DNA of 43,031 bases from Flavonifractor sp. An306 (GTDB taxonomy: Bacteria > Bacillota > Clostridia > Oscillospirales > Oscillospiraceae): assembly GCF_002159455.1 (NCBI RefSeq), contig NZ_NFIQ01000032.1, positions 1 through 43,031 of the forward strand. Direction: 5' to 3'. The translations under genes and the position numbers were made by a program. The notes under the pieces are model-generated. The model saw only the letters and a list, made by a program, of their open reading frames with translations. It did no database searches and was not told the DNA's origin. This document shows positions 15,749 to 23,641 of the stretch, in pieces. The stretch's first letter is position 1; each line of letters starts with the position of its first letter.

Positions 15749-16318
15749 TCACTTCTTATCCCTGTGATTTTCGTGAAAATAGCGCTGGGCCTGGTCCCGG
15801 ATGCGCTCCACCGTGTTCCCCACGGCGGAGGCGGCCCGGCTGACCGCCTCGCCGGCCTGGCCGTGCGCAAAGTCCGGCCCGGCCAACCGGAACCGGCAGC
15901 CCGCCAGCAGACCCACCACCACCAGCGGCAGGCAGATCCAGAAGGCCACCACTAGCAGCAAGGCGGCGATGAGCAGGGGAATACTCACCATATGCTCCCC
16001 CCGCCGCCAGACCTCCAGATTGTTCTCCACACTCCGGCGGAGCAGGTCCTGCGCCATATGCCAGAAGCCGGAGCCCTGCTCCGGGGGCTCTTCCGCTGGT
16101 CCCGGGTAGAAGGCCTGGCTGCTCTGGTTCCCCGCCCCGGGCCGGGTGGAATAGTGGGCGCTACGCCCTGCGCCGGGGTTCACCTTTCCCTGCCGTTCCA
16201 GCAGGATCAGCGCGTCCAGCAGGCTGCCCCCCGCCTCCTCCAGCGCCGCCTTGGCCTGCTCATAGGAGACGTCGGCCTTCTCCCGCAGGCGCTCCACCTG
16301 TTCCAATGTAATTTCCAT
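15749..16318 (-). CDS. DUF4342 protein with UBA-like N-terminus and membrane helix
   Basis: A 189-residue protein. Residues ~1-40 (MEITLEQVERLREKADVSYE onward) form a UBA/TS-N-like three-helix bundle of the kind found in EF-Ts; a variable linker follows, then a hydrophobic stretch at ~115-140 (VSIPLLIAALLLVVAFWICL) typical of DUF4342 and a basic amphipathic tail. The ATG at 16318 has GGAAGGG upstream. It is the first gene of the operon with the response regulator and kinase, overlapping the regulator's alternative start. The family is uncharacterised; an accessory role in signal sensing or in protein quality control at the membrane is conjecture. Confidence 0.85.
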   Translation of the reverse strand: MEITLEQVERLREKADVSYEQAKAALEEAGGSLLDALILLERQGKVNPGAGRSAHYSTRPGAGNQSSQAFYPGPAEEPPEQGSGFWHMAQDLLRRSVENNLEVWRRGEHMVSIPLLIAALLLVVAFWICLPLVVVGLLAGCRFRLAGPDFAHGQAGEAVSRAASAVGNTVERIRDQAQRYFHENHRDKK

Positions 16319-16423
16319 AACGTCACACCCTTCCACGGTATGGTATCAGTATACCGGCCCGCCGTTGAAGATGGCATTTAGGAAGTGTTAAAATCCCATT
16401 AAATCCCCGGAGAACTTTTTTCC

Positions 16424-16452
16424 ATTATACTATGGGGGAAAATGGGGCGCAA
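16424..16452 (-). promoter_or_regulatory. Sigma-A promoter of the DUF4342 two-component operon
   Basis: On the minus strand TTGCGC (16447-16452), 17-bp spacer, TATAAT (16424-16429), giving a leader of about 100 nt. A second candidate -10, TATACT at 16348-16353, has the weaker -35 TGCCAT. Confidence 0.65.
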
Positions 16453-16459
16453 GGCCCGC

Positions 16460-16488
16460 TTTACCCCCGGCGGCATCCGTGGTATAAT
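16460..16488 (+). promoter_or_regulatory. Sigma-A promoter of the exported-protein/aminotransferase operon
   Basis: TTTACC (16460-16465), 17-bp spacer, TATAAT (16483-16488) preceded by TGG, an extended -10. It is back to back with the divergent promoter at 16424-16452. Confidence 0.8.
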
Positions 16489-16517
16489 CAGATATCTTGC
16501 AGAAGGGAGGCGGTCGG

Positions 16518-17699
16518 ATGGCACGATGGAGGCGGCTGCTGGTCTGCCTGTGCGCCGCCGTGCTGGCGGTGGGGCTGCTGGCCGGCACCCAGGCCATGGC
16601 CGACGAGGTGGATATTTACATCATGGCGGAAAACGACCAGATGCTCAACCTGCCGCTGGAGGCCATGCCGGTGCGGATCGGGGGGAGCATGTATGTGCCC
16701 TACCACGCCTTTGACTGGACCTACACCGGGGTGAACCTGGGGGTCTCCTACGGCCAGGAGCACAGCGGCTCCAAGTACCTGTTCTCCCTCTACAGCCTGG
16801 AGGGAACCCTGGTGTTTGACGTCAACGCCGGCACCTGCCAGGAGGCGGGCACCGGCGAGGATATGGAGATGAAGGCGGTGGTGCGCAACGGCCGGGTGTT
16901 TGTGCCCCTCACCGGGGTGTGCCGCTATTTTGGCCTGAGCTACAGCTATACCCCCACGCAATACGGCACCCTGATCCGCATTACCAACGGCCAGGAGTGG
17001 CTGAGCACCTCCAAATTCGTGGACTCCGCCACCAATTCCATGCGGGTGCGCTACAATGAGTACATGGAGGTGCTGGCGGCCGCCTCCAGCCCCGCCGCCT
17101 CCGTTGGAGGGAACACCAGCTCCACCGTCCGGCCCTCCAGCACGCCGGAGGACACCGGCCAGCGGCAGCTGACGGTGGCCCTGGCCTTCCAGTGTACCGG
17201 CTCCGGAGCGGAGCAGCTGCTGGACGCCCTGGAGCAGGCGGGGCTCAGGGCGCTGCTTCTCTTCCGGCCGGAGGAGCTGGCGGAGAACGAGGCCGCCATT
17301 CGCCGGGCGGTGGGCTCCGGCCACACCATTGGCCTGAGCATCCAGGAGACCAGCGCCCAGCAGGCCCTGGAGGAGGCGGAGCAGGGCAGCGCGTGGCTGG
17401 AGGACTACCTCCGCCTGCGCCCCCACATCGTCTATCTGGAGGGGGGAGACGGTGAGGCCCAGCGGGCCATGGCTCAGGCGGGCTGGGCCTGCTGGTCCGG
17501 CGGCCTGGACGCCAGGGACGACGGCCGGAGCCAGAGCGTCCAGCGCTCCGCCCTGCTGCAGGAGCTGGAGGGGGAGCAGGGGCTGGTGCGGATCCTGCTG
17601 GATGACAGCGAAACCGTGCTTGCCATGCTGCCCCAGGCAATAAGCCAAATGCGGGGGGAGGGCTACTCCTTCCATCTGACTGTGGAGACGGATTTATGA
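16518..17699 (+). CDS. Exported protein: copper-amine-oxidase-N-like domain plus degenerate NodB-like domain
   Basis: A 393-residue secreted or membrane-bound protein. A signal peptide or anchor (MARWRRLLVCLCAAVLAVGLLAG) is followed by a copper-amine-oxidase-N-type stalk domain (~35-165), a Ser/Thr-rich linker, and a C-terminal ~180-residue part laid out like a NodB polysaccharide deacetylase (VALAFQCTGSGAEQLLDALEQ, then RRAVGSGHTIGLS). The catalytic Asp pair of VALTFDDGP is replaced by Gln-Cys and the zinc His of the GHxIGxHxxxH box by Ser, so it should not be an active deacetylase. AAGGGAGG sits 7 nt before the ATG. Its stop overlaps the next start as ATGA, indicating translational coupling. 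Confidence 0.82.
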   Translation: MARWRRLLVCLCAAVLAVGLLAGTQAMADEVDIYIMAENDQMLNLPLEAMPVRIGGSMYVPYHAFDWTYTGVNLGVSYGQEHSGSKYLFSLYSLEGTLVFDVNAGTCQEAGTGEDMEMKAVVRNGRVFVPLTGVCRYFGLSYSYTPTQYGTLIRITNGQEWLSTSKFVDSATNSMRVRYNEYMEVLAAASSPAASVGGNTSSTVRPSSTPEDTGQRQLTVALAFQCTGSGAEQLLDALEQAGLRALLLFRPEELAENEAAIRRAVGSGHTIGLSIQETSAQQALEEAEQGSAWLEDYLRLRPHIVYLEGGDGEAQRAMAQAGWACWSGGLDARDDGRSQSVQRSALLQELEGEQGLVRILLDDSETVLAMLPQAISQMRGEGYSFHLTVETDL

Positions 17700-18856
17700 G
17701 AAAGCGAAGAGAGAACGTCTATCTGGATAACGGCGCCACCTCCTTTCCCAAGGCCCCCGGCGTGGGAGAGGCCATGTGTCAATACATAGAGCGGGTGGGC
17801 CGCAACGTGGGCCGGGGCAGCTACGCCCCCGCCATGGACGCCGCCGGACAGGTGCTGTCCGTGCGGGAAAAGCTGCAAAAGCTGGTCAACGCCCCCTCCA
17901 GCCGCAACGTGCTGTTTACCCCCGGCGCCACCTGGGGGCTGAATTTGCTGCTCCATGGCCTGCTGCGGCCGGGGGACAAGGTGCTCACCTCCCCCATGGA
18001 GCACAACGCCGTCCTGCGCCCCCTGGAGCAGCTGAAAGCGCGGGGGGTGGAGGTGGAGCTGCTCCCCTGCACCGGCCGGGGGGAACTGAGCCTGGACGGA
18101 CTGGAGGAGAAGCTCACTTCCAACATCCGGGCGGTGGTGCTCACCCACGCCTCCAACGTGTCGGGTAATCTCTTCCCCATTGGCACGGTGGGCAGGCTGT
18201 GCCGGGCGCGGGGGATCTTCTTCCTGGTGGACGCCGCCCAGACCCTGGGGGCGCTGCCGGTGGATATGACGGATATGGGCATTGACGGCCTGGCCTTTCC
18301 CGGTCACAAGGGCCTGCTGGGGCCCCAGGGCATCGGCGGGCTGGCGGTGACCGACGCTCTGGCGGCGGAGCTGGAGCCCCTGGTCTCCGGAGGAACGGGC
18401 AGCATGTCCGAGTCCCTGCATATGCCCCCCTTCCTGCCCGACAAGCTGGAGCCGGGCACCCTGAACCTGCCGGGGATCATGGGCCTGGGGGCCGCCCTGG
18501 ACTACCTTTTGGAGCAGGGGGAGGAACTGCGGCAGCGGGAGCGGAAGCTGGCCCGCCACCTGTGGTACCGGCTGAAGGAGCTGGACGGGGAGGGCCTGCG
18601 GGTGCTGGGCAGCGACGATCCCTACAACCGGGTGGGGGTGGTGTCGGTGGACTTTACCCATGCCGACAACGCCGAAATGGCCTTCCGGCTGGAGCAGGAA
18701 TACGGCATCCAGACCCGCTGCGGCCTCCACTGCGCGCCCCTGGCCCATCAGACCCTGGGTACCTTCCCCCAGGGGGCGGTGCGCTTTTCCATCGGCCCCT
18801 TTACCACCTTTGGGGAGCTGGACTACATGGAAGGGGCCATAGAGGCCCTGCTGTAG
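17696..18856 (+). CDS. Class V aminotransferase, cysteine desulfurase family
   Basis: A 386-residue cytoplasmic PLP enzyme. It has the NifS/SufS-like start VYLDNGATSFPKAP, the cofactor Asp/Gln region VDAAQTLGALPVD, the PLP lysine in FPGHKGLLGPQGIG and the conserved Cys in TRCGLHCAPLAHQ, so it resembles cysteine desulfurases that pass sulfur (or selenium) to acceptors. No iscU or sufU gene is next to it; instead it is coupled to the exported protein by a 4-bp overlap. Substrate and acceptor are therefore open. Given the selAB genes and a selenium-type molybdenum hydroxylase in the same window, a selenocysteine-lyase-like role is possible but unsupported by a diagnostic residue. Confidence 0.9.
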   Translation: MRKRRENVYLDNGATSFPKAPGVGEAMCQYIERVGRNVGRGSYAPAMDAAGQVLSVREKLQKLVNAPSSRNVLFTPGATWGLNLLLHGLLRPGDKVLTSPMEHNAVLRPLEQLKARGVEVELLPCTGRGELSLDGLEEKLTSNIRAVVLTHASNVSGNLFPIGTVGRLCRARGIFFLVDAAQTLGALPVDMTDMGIDGLAFPGHKGLLGPQGIGGLAVTDALAAELEPLVSGGTGSMSESLHMPPFLPDKLEPGTLNLPGIMGLGAALDYLLEQGEELRQRERKLARHLWYRLKELDGEGLRVLGSDDPYNRVGVVSVDFTHADNAEMAFRLEQEYGIQTRCGLHCAPLAHQTLGTFPQGAVRFSIGPFTTFGELDYMEGAIEALL

Positions 18857-18862
18857 GCCGCC

Positions 18863-18927
18863 GCAACCGATAGTTGCGCCCATGAAAAGCGGAATGGGTG
18901 GCGCTTTGTCTCTGGAGCGGATAAACT
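18863..18927 (+). promoter_or_regulatory. Control region of the first XRE-membrane gene, shared with the second
   Basis: An inverted repeat GCAAC-N5-GTTGC (18863-18877) is followed directly by GCCCAT, and GGTGG lies 20 bp further on (18897-18901); a possible -10, TAAACT, is at 18922-18927. The region before the second XRE gene (39822-39886) has the same blocks at the same distances. An autoregulatory operator-promoter unit is inferred. Confidence 0.55.
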
Positions 18928-18946
18928 AACCCCAGGAGGGATGCCC

Positions 18947-19471
18947 ATGAATATCGAGATCGCCGACCGGCTGGTGGCCCTGCGGCGGGTGCACGGCTAC
19001 TCCCAGGAGGAGTTGGCCACCCGTCTGGGGGTGAGCCGCCAGGCCGTCAGCAAGTGGGAGCGGGCGGAGTCCTCTCCCGATACCGACAACCTCATCGCCC
19101 TGGCCCGGCTGTACAGCATCTCCCTGGACGAGCTGCTGCTTCAGCCCGCCCGGCCGGAGGAGAGCGCCGAGGCCCGGGAGGAGCGGGAGGTCTTTGAGGC
19201 GGCCCAGGCCTTCGAGGACGCGGAGGAGCGTCTGGAGCGGAAACGGAACAAGAAACGGCAGGCCAAGAAGGAAAAACTCCTTTGGCTGCTTACGCTGGCG
19301 CTGATGGTAGGCATGCCTGTCATCACCCATCTGCTGCATCTGGATGCGGTCTACGCCGTGGTGATAACGGTTGTGTATCTCATCACAGGCTTTCTGCTGG
19401 ACAACTGGCACCCAGGTTGGATGCTCTATCTCACCATCCCAATCTATTATACCCTGCTCTTGAGAACATGA
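18947..19471 (+). CDS. XRE-family regulator with C-terminal membrane segments
   Basis: A 174-residue protein. The N-terminal helix-turn-helix (LRRVHGYSQEELATRLGVSR, then QAVSKWERAESSPDTDNL, residues ~9-55) is of the Cro/CI type. A highly charged coiled-coil-prone linker (~70-105) leads into about three short membrane helices (~108-170). This layout suggests a membrane-bound transcription factor. The start at 18947 has AGGAGG at 7-nt spacing; the ATG at 18941 is only 1 nt from the ribosome site. It has its own control region and no obvious partner gene. The C-terminal segment might sense membrane state, by analogy; no ligand is known. Confidence 0.88.
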   Translation: MNIEIADRLVALRRVHGYSQEELATRLGVSRQAVSKWERAESSPDTDNLIALARLYSISLDELLLQPARPEESAEAREEREVFEAAQAFEDAEERLERKRNKKRQAKKEKLLWLLTLALMVGMPVITHLLHLDAVYAVVITVVYLITGFLLDNWHPGWMLYLTIPIYYTLLLRT

Positions 19472-19496
19472 AAAAAGGCATATGCTGACGCTTCAG

Positions 19497-19526
19497 TTTA
19501 CAATCTCCTCTCTGATATGGTATGAT
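19497..19526 (+). promoter_or_regulatory. Sigma-A promoter of the SLH-glycosidase gene
   Basis: TTTACA (19497-19502), 18-bp spacer, TATGAT (19521-19526) preceded by TGG (extended -10). Confidence 0.7.
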
Positions 19527-19560
19527 TGGAATGATCTACAAAAGAAGGAGAGGATTTCCC

Positions 19561-21243
19561 ATGAACCTGAAAAAGCGCATCCTGTCCCTGGCACTGGCCT
19601 GCGCGCTGCTGGTGGGTCTGCTGGTGGTGCCCGCCGGGGCTTCCGGCTCCAGCGACGAGTCCACCCAGCGGGCCGATCAGCTGGCCTCCCTGGGCCTGTT
19701 CCAGGGCACCGGCGGCGGCTACCAGCTGGACGCCGTTCCCACCCGCATCCAGGGCCTGGTTATGCTCATCCGCCTGCTGGGCCTGGAGGATGAGGCTCTG
19801 GCCTGCACCGAGCCGTCCCCCTTTACCGATGTGAGCTGGGGAGACAACTATGTCTCCTACGCCTACCAGAACGGTCTGACCAACGGCACCTCCGCCACCA
19901 CCTTCGCGCCCAACACCACCCTGAACGCCAACGGCTATGTCACCTTCCTGCTGCGGGCCCTGGGGTACAGCGACGCCAACGGTGATTTCAGCTGGTCGGA
20001 CGCCCTGTCCTTTGCCGCCGGGATCTCCATGATGGACTCGGCCTCCGCCTCCACCCTGGCCAAGGTGACCATGAACCGGGGGGATATGGTGGACCTGTCC
20101 TACGCCGCCCTGATGTGCCAGATGAAGGACGGCAGCCAGACGCTGGCCCAGTCCCTGGTGGATCAGGGGGTGTTTACCGCCGCTGACGCCACCGCCGCCG
20201 GCGTGCTGGGGGGCAGCAAGTGGACCTATACCTATGTGCCCTACGACAACTCCACCATCAGCTATGAGGTGAAGAACCTGGCCGGCGTCACCGCCCACGT
20301 CTTTACCGTCAACACCCACAACCCCAAGGTGGAGGTACACGCCAACATCGTCAACGGCGTGGTGGGCTCCACCGCCCCCTTCTCCACCATTGTCAACAAC
20401 TCCGGCGGGGCCAAGCTGGTGATGAACGCCAACTTCTTCAACTCCGGCAGCGCGAAAAAGACCCCCAACGGCCACGTGATCGCCGACGGGCAGCTCATGT
20501 ACATCAACTCCGGCTATAACTGCCTGGGCATCACCGCCGACGGCGATCTGATGACCGGCCGGCCCGGCATGTTCATCCGGGTGAAGGCCAGCAGCGGCAA
20601 GGAGTGGTCCGCCTATGAGATGAACACCGCCGCCCAGAGCGCCACCTACAGCAATCTGTACAGCCGGGCCTACGGCTCCTCCGTGACCTTTACCTCCGCT
20701 GGCAACGCGCTTGTCATTGACAACGGCGTGATCACTTCCTTTAACCCCGTCAGCGCCGGTACCGCGGTGTCCATCCCCGCCAACGGCTATGTGATGTTTA
20801 TGGGTACCGGCTTTATGGGTACCTCCTACTTCCAGCAGCCCACCGTGGGCGAGAGCGTCACCATCGAGCCCTACCTGCTCAAGGAGGACGCCGAGGGTTT
20901 CCAGATTGAGAACGTGGTGGACCTGATCGCCGGCGGTCCCCGTCTGGTGCAGGACGGCGCCATCTACACGGAACTGGAGGCCCCCTTCACCGAGGAGCGG
21001 TTCACCACCATTGTCTCCCCCCGCTCCGCCGCAGGCATCAGCGCCGACGGTAAGCTGATCCTGGTCTCCGTCCCCGGCGGCGCCAAGATCCAGCAGATGC
21101 GGGAGCTGATGCTGGCCCTGGGCTGCGTGGACGCCATCAACCTGGATGGCGGCGCCTCCTGCGGCATGTACTACGACGGCAAGTATATCGCCACCCCCGG
21201 CCGGGAGATCACCACCACTCTGCGGGTCTATGTGAATCCCTGA
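19561..21243 (+). CDS. SLH-domain phosphodiester glycosidase family protein
   Basis: A 560-residue exported protein. The signal peptide (MNLKKRILSLALACALLVGLL, cut after about residue 28) is followed by roughly three S-layer homology repeats (~30-210; FTDVSWGDNYVSYAYQNGLT is the clearest), which bind pyruvylated wall polymers. From ~235 onward lies a NAGPA-type phosphodiester glycosidase domain with MNANFFNSG, SPRSAAGISADGKLILV and the signature INLDGGASCGMYY. In animals the domain uncovers N-acetylglucosamine on mannose-6-phosphate; in bacteria it is thought to act on cell-surface glycan phosphodiesters. The ATG at 19561 follows AAGGAG. It is a single-gene unit, with promoter and terminator. 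Confidence 0.92.
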   Translation: MNLKKRILSLALACALLVGLLVVPAGASGSSDESTQRADQLASLGLFQGTGGGYQLDAVPTRIQGLVMLIRLLGLEDEALACTEPSPFTDVSWGDNYVSYAYQNGLTNGTSATTFAPNTTLNANGYVTFLLRALGYSDANGDFSWSDALSFAAGISMMDSASASTLAKVTMNRGDMVDLSYAALMCQMKDGSQTLAQSLVDQGVFTAADATAAGVLGGSKWTYTYVPYDNSTISYEVKNLAGVTAHVFTVNTHNPKVEVHANIVNGVVGSTAPFSTIVNNSGGAKLVMNANFFNSGSAKKTPNGHVIADGQLMYINSGYNCLGITADGDLMTGRPGMFIRVKASSGKEWSAYEMNTAAQSATYSNLYSRAYGSSVTFTSAGNALVIDNGVITSFNPVSAGTAVSIPANGYVMFMGTGFMGTSYFQQPTVGESVTIEPYLLKEDAEGFQIENVVDLIAGGPRLVQDGAIYTELEAPFTEERFTTIVSPRSAAGISADGKLILVSVPGGAKIQQMRELMLALGCVDAINLDGGASCGMYYDGKYIATPGREITTTLRVYVNP

Positions 21244-21258
21244 GCGACAGAAAGACAG

Positions 21259-21295
21259 AAAAAATCCCCATTCCGAATGGAATGGGGATTTTTTT
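21259..21295. terminator. Bidirectional terminator between SLH-glycosidase and carbamate kinase genes
   Basis: ATCCCCATTCC (21264-21274) pairs with 21279-21289 around a GAAT loop, flanked by A6 and T7, so it works in both directions. Confidence 0.95.
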
Positions 21296-21300
21296 GATGT

Positions 21301-22242
21301 TTACAGGTGGATAGCGGTGCCGGTCTTGCCGGCCACGCCGTCCTTGGCCTTCTCCAGCAGGGTGATGAGGGCGGAGCGGCCGGGGGCGCTTTCAGCGAAC
21401 TCCACGGCGGCCTGCACCTTGGGCAGCATGGAGCCGGGGGCGAAGTGGCCCTCGCTGATGTACTTGCGGGCCTGATCGGGGGTCAGCTCGTCCAGCCACT
21501 GCTCCTCGGGCTTGCCGAAGTTGATGGCCACCTTCTCCACGGCGGTGAGGATGATGAGGGTGTCGGCATTGACCTGCTGAGCCAGCACGCAGGAGGCGAA
21601 GTCCTTGTCAATGACGGCGGCCGCGCCCTTCAGGTGGTGGCCCTCGGTCTTGTAGACGGGGATGCCGCCGCCGCCGCAGGCCACGACCACCAGGCCGGCG
21701 GAGACCATGTCCCGGATGGACTCGATCTCGATGATGGACTGGGGCTTGGGAGAGGCCACCACCCGGCGGTAGCCACGGCCGGCGTCCTCAATGACGTTAT
21801 AGCCACGCTCGGCCACCAGCTTGTCGGCCTCCTCCTTGGTCATGAAGGCGCCGATGGGCTTGGTGGGGTTCTGGAAGGCGGGGTCCAGGGGATCTACCTC
21901 CACCTGGGTGAGCACGGTGGCCACGCCCTTGTTGATGCCCCGGTCCAGCAGCTCCTCCCGCAGGCCGTTCTGCAGGTCGTAGCCGATGTATCCCTGGCTC
22001 ATGGCCACGCACACCGACAGGGGGCAGGGGATGTACTTCTCCGGGTCGGACCGGGTCAGCTCGGCCATGGCCTTCTGGATCATGCCCACCTGGGGGCCGT
22101 TGCCGTGGGCGATGATGACCTCATGCCCCTCCTCGATCAGGTCAGCGATGGCCTTGGAGGTCTGCTTCACGGCGATCATCTGCTCGGGCAGGTTGTTGCC
22201 CAGCGCGTTGCCGCCCAACGCGATTACGATACGCTTGCCCAT
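21301..22242 (-). CDS. arcC: Carbamate kinase (YqeA/ArcC type)
   Basis: A 313-residue cytoplasmic kinase that makes ATP from carbamoyl phosphate and ADP. Typical segments are intact: VIALGGNALG at the N-terminus, AHGNGPQVGMI, LTQVEVDP and ACGGGGIPVY. It is the last gene of the ygeX-ygeY-ygeW-arcC operon, where it should harvest the carbamoyl phosphate produced by the carbamoyltransferase-like step as substrate-level ATP. A 135-bp gap with a strong hairpin separates it from ygeW. E. coli has the same partner as yqeA in its xdh/yge region. Confidence 0.95.
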   Translation of the reverse strand: MGKRIVIALGGNALGNNLPEQMIAVKQTSKAIADLIEEGHEVIIAHGNGPQVGMIQKAMAELTRSDPEKYIPCPLSVCVAMSQGYIGYDLQNGLREELLDRGINKGVATVLTQVEVDPLDPAFQNPTKPIGAFMTKEEADKLVAERGYNVIEDAGRGYRRVVASPKPQSIIEIESIRDMVSAGLVVVACGGGGIPVYKTEGHHLKGAAAVIDKDFASCVLAQQVNADTLIILTAVEKVAINFGKPEEQWLDELTPDQARKYISEGHFAPGSMLPKVQAAVEFAESAPGRSALITLLEKAKDGVAGKTGTAIHL

Positions 22243-22278
22243 ATGGTAAACACCTCGGTCATAAAATTTGAAATAGTG

Positions 22279-22326
22279 CGGCCCGTCCGCACAAAGTCAG
22301 GCAGGAGGACCTATGCGGACGGGCCG
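22279..22326. repeat. 13-bp hairpin in the ygeW-arcC gap
   Basis: CGGCCCGTCCGCA (22279-22291) is perfectly repeated in inverse at 22314-22326, with a 22-nt loop and no U-tract on the minus strand. It may be an mRNA processing or stability element that sets the ygeW:arcC ratio; this is inference. Confidence 0.6.
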
Positions 22327-22377
22327 TGGATGAAGGGAAAAGAAATGGAAGTCTATCCGTTCAAAAGCAGCTTACGC

Positions 22378-23577
22378 TTACTTGTTGAACCAACGGGCGA
22401 GGCCGCGCTCCTCCAGAGCCTTCAGAGTGGCCTGGGGATCCTTGCACTTGGCCAGGAAGATCATGGCGGCGATGATGTAGGGCTTGAAGGAGGCCTCCTT
22501 GTACAGAGGATCGCGGTAGCGGTCGAACACGGAAGCCTCAACCTCGCCGTCCTTGCAGGAGACGTCGTTGATGTCGGCGGGCAGGCAGTGCATGTACAGA
22601 GCCTTGCCGTCCTTGGTGGTCTTCATCAGTTCCTCGGTGCAGCACCAATCCTTGTGGTTGGCGTTCTGAGCCAGCAGCTCCTTCTCCAGAGCCTTGATGC
22701 CCTCGCTGTCGCCCTCGGCGTACAGGTTGGTGCGCTTCTCCATGGCGGCGAAGGGAGCCCAGCTCTTGGGATACACGATGTCGGCGTCCTTGAAGGCCTC
22801 GGCCATGGAGTGGGTCTTGGTGAAGGTGCCGCCGGACTTCTCGGCGTTCTTCTTGGCGACCTCCTCAACCTCGGGCATGACCTCGTATCCCTCGGGGTGA
22901 GCCAGGACAACGTCCATGCCGAAGCGGCTCATCAGGCCGATGATGCCCTGGGGCACGGACAGGGGCTTGCCGTAGCTGGGGCTGTAGGCCCAGGTCATGG
23001 CGATCTTCTTGCCCTTCAGGTTCTCCACGCCGCCGAAGTGGTGGATGATGTGCAGCATGTCGGCCATGGCCTGGGTGGGGTGGTCGATGTCGCACTGCAG
23101 GTTCACCAGAGTGGGCTTCTGCTCCAGCACGCCGTCCTGGTTGCCCTGGGTCACGGCGTCCATGAACTCGTGCATGTAGGCGTTGCCCTTGCCGATGTAC
23201 ATATCGTCCCGGATGCCGATGACGTCGGCCATGAAGGACACCATGTTGGCGGTCTCACGGACGGTCTCGCCGTGGGCGATCTGGCTCTTGCCCTCGTCCA
23301 GGTCCTGGACCTCCAGGCCCAGCAGGTTGCAGGCGGAGGCGAAGGAGAACCGGGTACGGGTGGAGTTGTCGCGGAACAGGGAGATGCCCAGGCCGGACTC
23401 GAAGATCTTGGTGGAGATGTTGTTCTCGCGCATGTAGCGCAGAGCGTCGGCCACGGTGAACACGGCCTCGATCTCGTCGTCGGTCTTCTCCCAGGTCAGG
23501 AAGAAGTCGCCGTTGTACATCTCCTTGAAGTTGAGCTTGTTCAGTTTGTCAATATAAGCCTGCAGCTTGGCGTCCAT
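22378..23577 (-). CDS. ygeW: Knotted carbamoyltransferase YgeW
   Basis: A 399-residue member of the aspartate/ornithine carbamoyltransferase superfamily, of the YgeW class with a knotted fold. The carbamoyl phosphate motif is FRDNSTRTRFSF; HPTQAMAD and MHCLPAD complete the active site. Its physiological substrate was long unknown; in the purine/urate clusters of gut anaerobes it is placed in the step that releases carbamoyl phosphate for carbamate kinase, here the next gene. AAGGAG is 9-10 nt before the ATG. It follows ygeY by 64 bp; a small 8-bp hairpin (AAGTAATT/AATTACTT) overlaps the ygeY stop. Confidence 0.95.
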   Translation of the reverse strand: MDAKLQAYIDKLNKLNFKEMYNGDFFLTWEKTDDEIEAVFTVADALRYMRENNISTKIFESGLGISLFRDNSTRTRFSFASACNLLGLEVQDLDEGKSQIAHGETVRETANMVSFMADVIGIRDDMYIGKGNAYMHEFMDAVTQGNQDGVLEQKPTLVNLQCDIDHPTQAMADMLHIIHHFGGVENLKGKKIAMTWAYSPSYGKPLSVPQGIIGLMSRFGMDVVLAHPEGYEVMPEVEEVAKKNAEKSGGTFTKTHSMAEAFKDADIVYPKSWAPFAAMEKRTNLYAEGDSEGIKALEKELLAQNANHKDWCCTEELMKTTKDGKALYMHCLPADINDVSCKDGEVEASVFDRYRDPLYKEASFKPYIIAAMIFLAKCKDPQATLKALEERGLARWFNK

Positions 23578-23641
23578 GTGGATCGTCTCCTTTTCAAAAT
23601 TCAGATTTTAAGAAGTAATGGAAGTAATTGCGGGAAGAAAA

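Noticed and set aside
16408-16424. GAGAACTTTTTTCC as a second ECF -35
   Set aside because: No CGTC-like -10 at 15-18 bp, and the -35 core is GAGAAC, not GGAAC.
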